Shown here: positions 62,684 to 64,000 of the stretch, piece by piece
Numbering within the stretch: the first letter of the stretch is position 1
Layout of the letters: each line of letters opens with the position of its first letter
Assembly (NCBI GenBank): GCA_000496475.1
Contig: AYMW01000003.1
Span: 376,003 to 440,002, forward strand
Direction: 5' to 3'
DNA from: Betaproteobacteria bacterium MOLA814
GTDB taxonomy: Bacteria > Pseudomonadota > Gammaproteobacteria > Burkholderiales > Burkholderiaceae_C
DNA length: 64,000 nt
Translations under genes and position numbers: made by a program
The notes under the pieces: model-generated
The model's database searches: none
What the model saw: the letters and a program-made list of their open reading frames with translations, nothing else
Told to the model about the DNA's origin: nothing

Positions 62684-63904
62684 ATGCAATTACCCACCAC
62701 CCCCCAGCCATCACAGACCAACACCAAAGCCATATTTGCCCTTATGGGGTCTACGTTTTTTGAGTTAGTGGGTATCTTTATGCTGTTGCCACTCAACTTG
62801 TTGAGACTTAAAGATGCGGGGTTAGATACCGCCACGGCAGGCCTGTTCGCCTCTGCGTCTTACCTGTCTATTCTGCTGGTGACGCCATTTGCATCCACCA
62901 TCACGGCCAAACTGGGCCGGCGCCAGACGTTGTGGCTGACAGCCTTGGTGCCCATTTGTACAGGTTTGGTATTTGCGCTGTCGCCCTGGGTCGCCACTTG
63001 GTTTGTGGTCCAAGCCATCGCGGGCATGTTTGGGGGCCTGCGCTGGGTATTGGCCGAGTCTTTGGTCGCGGAGTTTTCGCCGCCCAACAAACGCGGCCGC
63101 TTCGTGGGCTTGTTTGAAACCTTGGTAGGTGTGACTTTTTTCTTAGGGCCCGTGTTGTTAGCGTGGGTAGGCCCGACCCAAGACCACGCCATTTGGATTG
63201 CACTGGCATTTATTGTGACTGGTGCTGTTTTCACCGCCGTCATCCCCAAACTGCCAGCCACGCAGCATCACAGTTCAGAACACTTGGGCTTTCGCGGCGT
63301 GTGGGCGGCCCTCAACGCCTACCCTGCGATTATGTTGGCAGGTTTTTTAGGGGGCTTTTTTGAGGCCGGCTTAACCGCCATATTGCCGCTGTACGGTTTG
63401 CAACTCAACTGGAGCGCCAGCGCCTCTACGCTCTTGATTGCGGCCAGTGGCCTTGGCAGTGCGCTGTTGATGCTGCCCGCAGGCATGCTGGCTGACCACT
63501 TGTCCAAGCCCACCGCCAACGGCAAAACACGCCCTTTTTGGGGCAACGCTGCCACCACGCGCTTGCAACTCATGCGCGTGTCAGCTTGGGTCACGCTGGC
63601 CGCCACCATGCTGGTGCCCTTTGTCAATGACTTCAACGCGTTGGCTTGGCCAGTGGCCTTTTTATGGGGCAGTGCCGGCGGCGTGTTGTACACCTTTGCC
63701 ATGATTGACATCGGCACACGGGAGCGAGGCACCGCCTTGGTCAGTGGCACTGCGGTGTTGGTGTTGGCTTACACGGTGGGCGGCATGAGCGCACCGGCTG
63801 TGGGCGCTTATGCCTTGCAAAACTCGCCTCTGTTGGGTTTTCCGCTGTTACTGGCAACTGTTGCCGCCCTCGGACTGTGGATGCTGTCGCGCCGCCAAGC
63901 CTGA
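62684..63904 (+). CDS. Major facilitator superfamily transporter
   Basis: Twelve likely spans, with the loop 2-3 segment LGRRQTLW near 76-83 and ANGKTRPFWGNAATTR in the central loop. FELVGIFMLLPLN and GGLRWVLAES mark hydrophobic helices typical of the family. The ATG at 62684 removes a non-hydrophobic extension of the frame to 62555 that overlaps the SAH riboswitch. The transporter is divergent from ahcY. Substrate unknown. Confidence 0.83.
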   Translation: MQLPTTPQPSQTNTKAIFALMGSTFFELVGIFMLLPLNLLRLKDAGLDTATAGLFASASYLSILLVTPFASTITAKLGRRQTLWLTALVPICTGLVFALSPWVATWFVVQAIAGMFGGLRWVLAESLVAEFSPPNKRGRFVGLFETLVGVTFFLGPVLLAWVGPTQDHAIWIALAFIVTGAVFTAVIPKLPATQHHSSEHLGFRGVWAALNAYPAIMLAGFLGGFFEAGLTAILPLYGLQLNWSASASTLLIAASGLGSALLMLPAGMLADHLSKPTANGKTRPFWGNAATTRLQLMRVSAWVTLAATMLVPFVNDFNALAWPVAFLWGSAGGVLYTFAMIDIGTRERGTALVSGTAVLVLAYTVGGMSAPAVGAYALQNSPLLGFPLLLATVAALGLWMLSRRQA

Positions 63905-63913
63905 ATGTTGAAT

Positions 63914-63935
63914 GCAAGCGCCTACAAGCGCTTGC
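63914..63935. terminator. Hairpin after the MFS gene
   Basis: GCAAGCGC and GCGCTTGC form a perfect 8-bp stem with a 6-base loop ten bases after the stop. No T-tract follows, so its strength is doubtful. Confidence 0.45.
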
Positions 63936-63968
63936 CCCAAACTGTCGGCTGTTGACCACCGGCTCCCA

Positions 63969-64000
63969 ATGACCATCGCCTACCTGTTGACTAGCGCCTA
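63969..64000 (+). CDS. Possible start of a further gene, cut by the window end
   Basis: An ATG at 63969 opens a frame reading MTIAYLLTSA to the window edge. Eleven codons cannot define a product. There is no clear ribosome site. Position after a terminator-like hairpin makes a new gene plausible. Confidence 0.25.
   Translation, partial: MTIAYLLTSA

Noticed and set aside
1-64000. CRISPR arrays, tRNA or rRNA genes
   Set aside because: No regularly spaced repeats, cloverleaf-like sequences or rRNA motifs were seen while reading, although I could not run a covariance search.

Overview
The window looks like a stretch of chromosome from a betaproteobacterium of the order Burkholderiales. The signs are a box-type benzoyl-CoA reductase gene, a phenylacetyl-CoA epoxidase operon behind a TetR-type palindrome, an ahcY-tlyA-metF run led by an SAH riboswitch, ErpA, DUF6776 and DUF6279 proteins, and an rplM-rpsI pair. 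Gene density is high, base composition is moderately GC-rich, and no tRNA, rRNA or CRISPR array was seen. I cannot name the genus.

Layout. 1-1.1 kb: 3' part of boxA. 1.1-12.4 kb (minus strand): an aerobic carbon monoxide oxidation locus. A heme-type CO sensor (rcoM) is followed by coxM-S-L-G-D-E-F, a mocA-like gene, a 2-oxoglutarate/Fe(II) oxygenase and a polytopic membrane protein. CoxL carries the AYRCSFR signature of form I (true CO-oxidising) enzymes. 12.6-29.2 kb: housekeeping genes (MATE exporter, glmS, Lrp-type regulator, glmU, lipoprotein, metallo-beta-lactamase fold protein, PaaR-like TetR regulator, 5-formyl-THF cyclo-ligase, soluble lytic transglycosylase, NDUFA9-like protein, GST, cca, MFS, 3'-5' exonuclease).

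29.25-31.58 kb: an AT-rich accessory island between the exonuclease and a RecQ-family helicase. It has the geometry of a decayed chromosomal integron. A broken intI-type integrase points right; divergent from it are an attI-like core site, a two-gene cassette (DUF5343 protein plus a DUF4145/HEPN-like protein), half an attC site and an IS5-family transposase fragment. The island is bracketed by 53-bp imperfect direct repeats.

31.6-53.7 kb: RecQ-like helicase with a phosphoribosyltransferase-like tail, trxC, a NDUFAF7-like methyltransferase, folM-like and folB genes, ttcA, sterol desaturase family protein, ruvAB, phoH-ybeY, dtd, a cation-diffusion facilitator, tyrS, an M23 peptidase, anmK, erpA, bactofilin, rpsI-rplM and rlmJ. 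53.8-57.9 kb: paaABCDE behind a perfect inverted repeat. 57.9-62.6 kb (minus): metY and ahcY-tlyA-metF, the activated-methyl and methionine genes, led by an SAH riboswitch that overlaps a terminator. 62.7-63.9 kb: an MFS transporter.

Together the genes describe an aerobic heterotroph that degrades aromatic acids through CoA-thioester epoxidation (box and paa) and can supplement its energy by oxidising CO. The least explained part is the integron remnant with its two-gene cassette.
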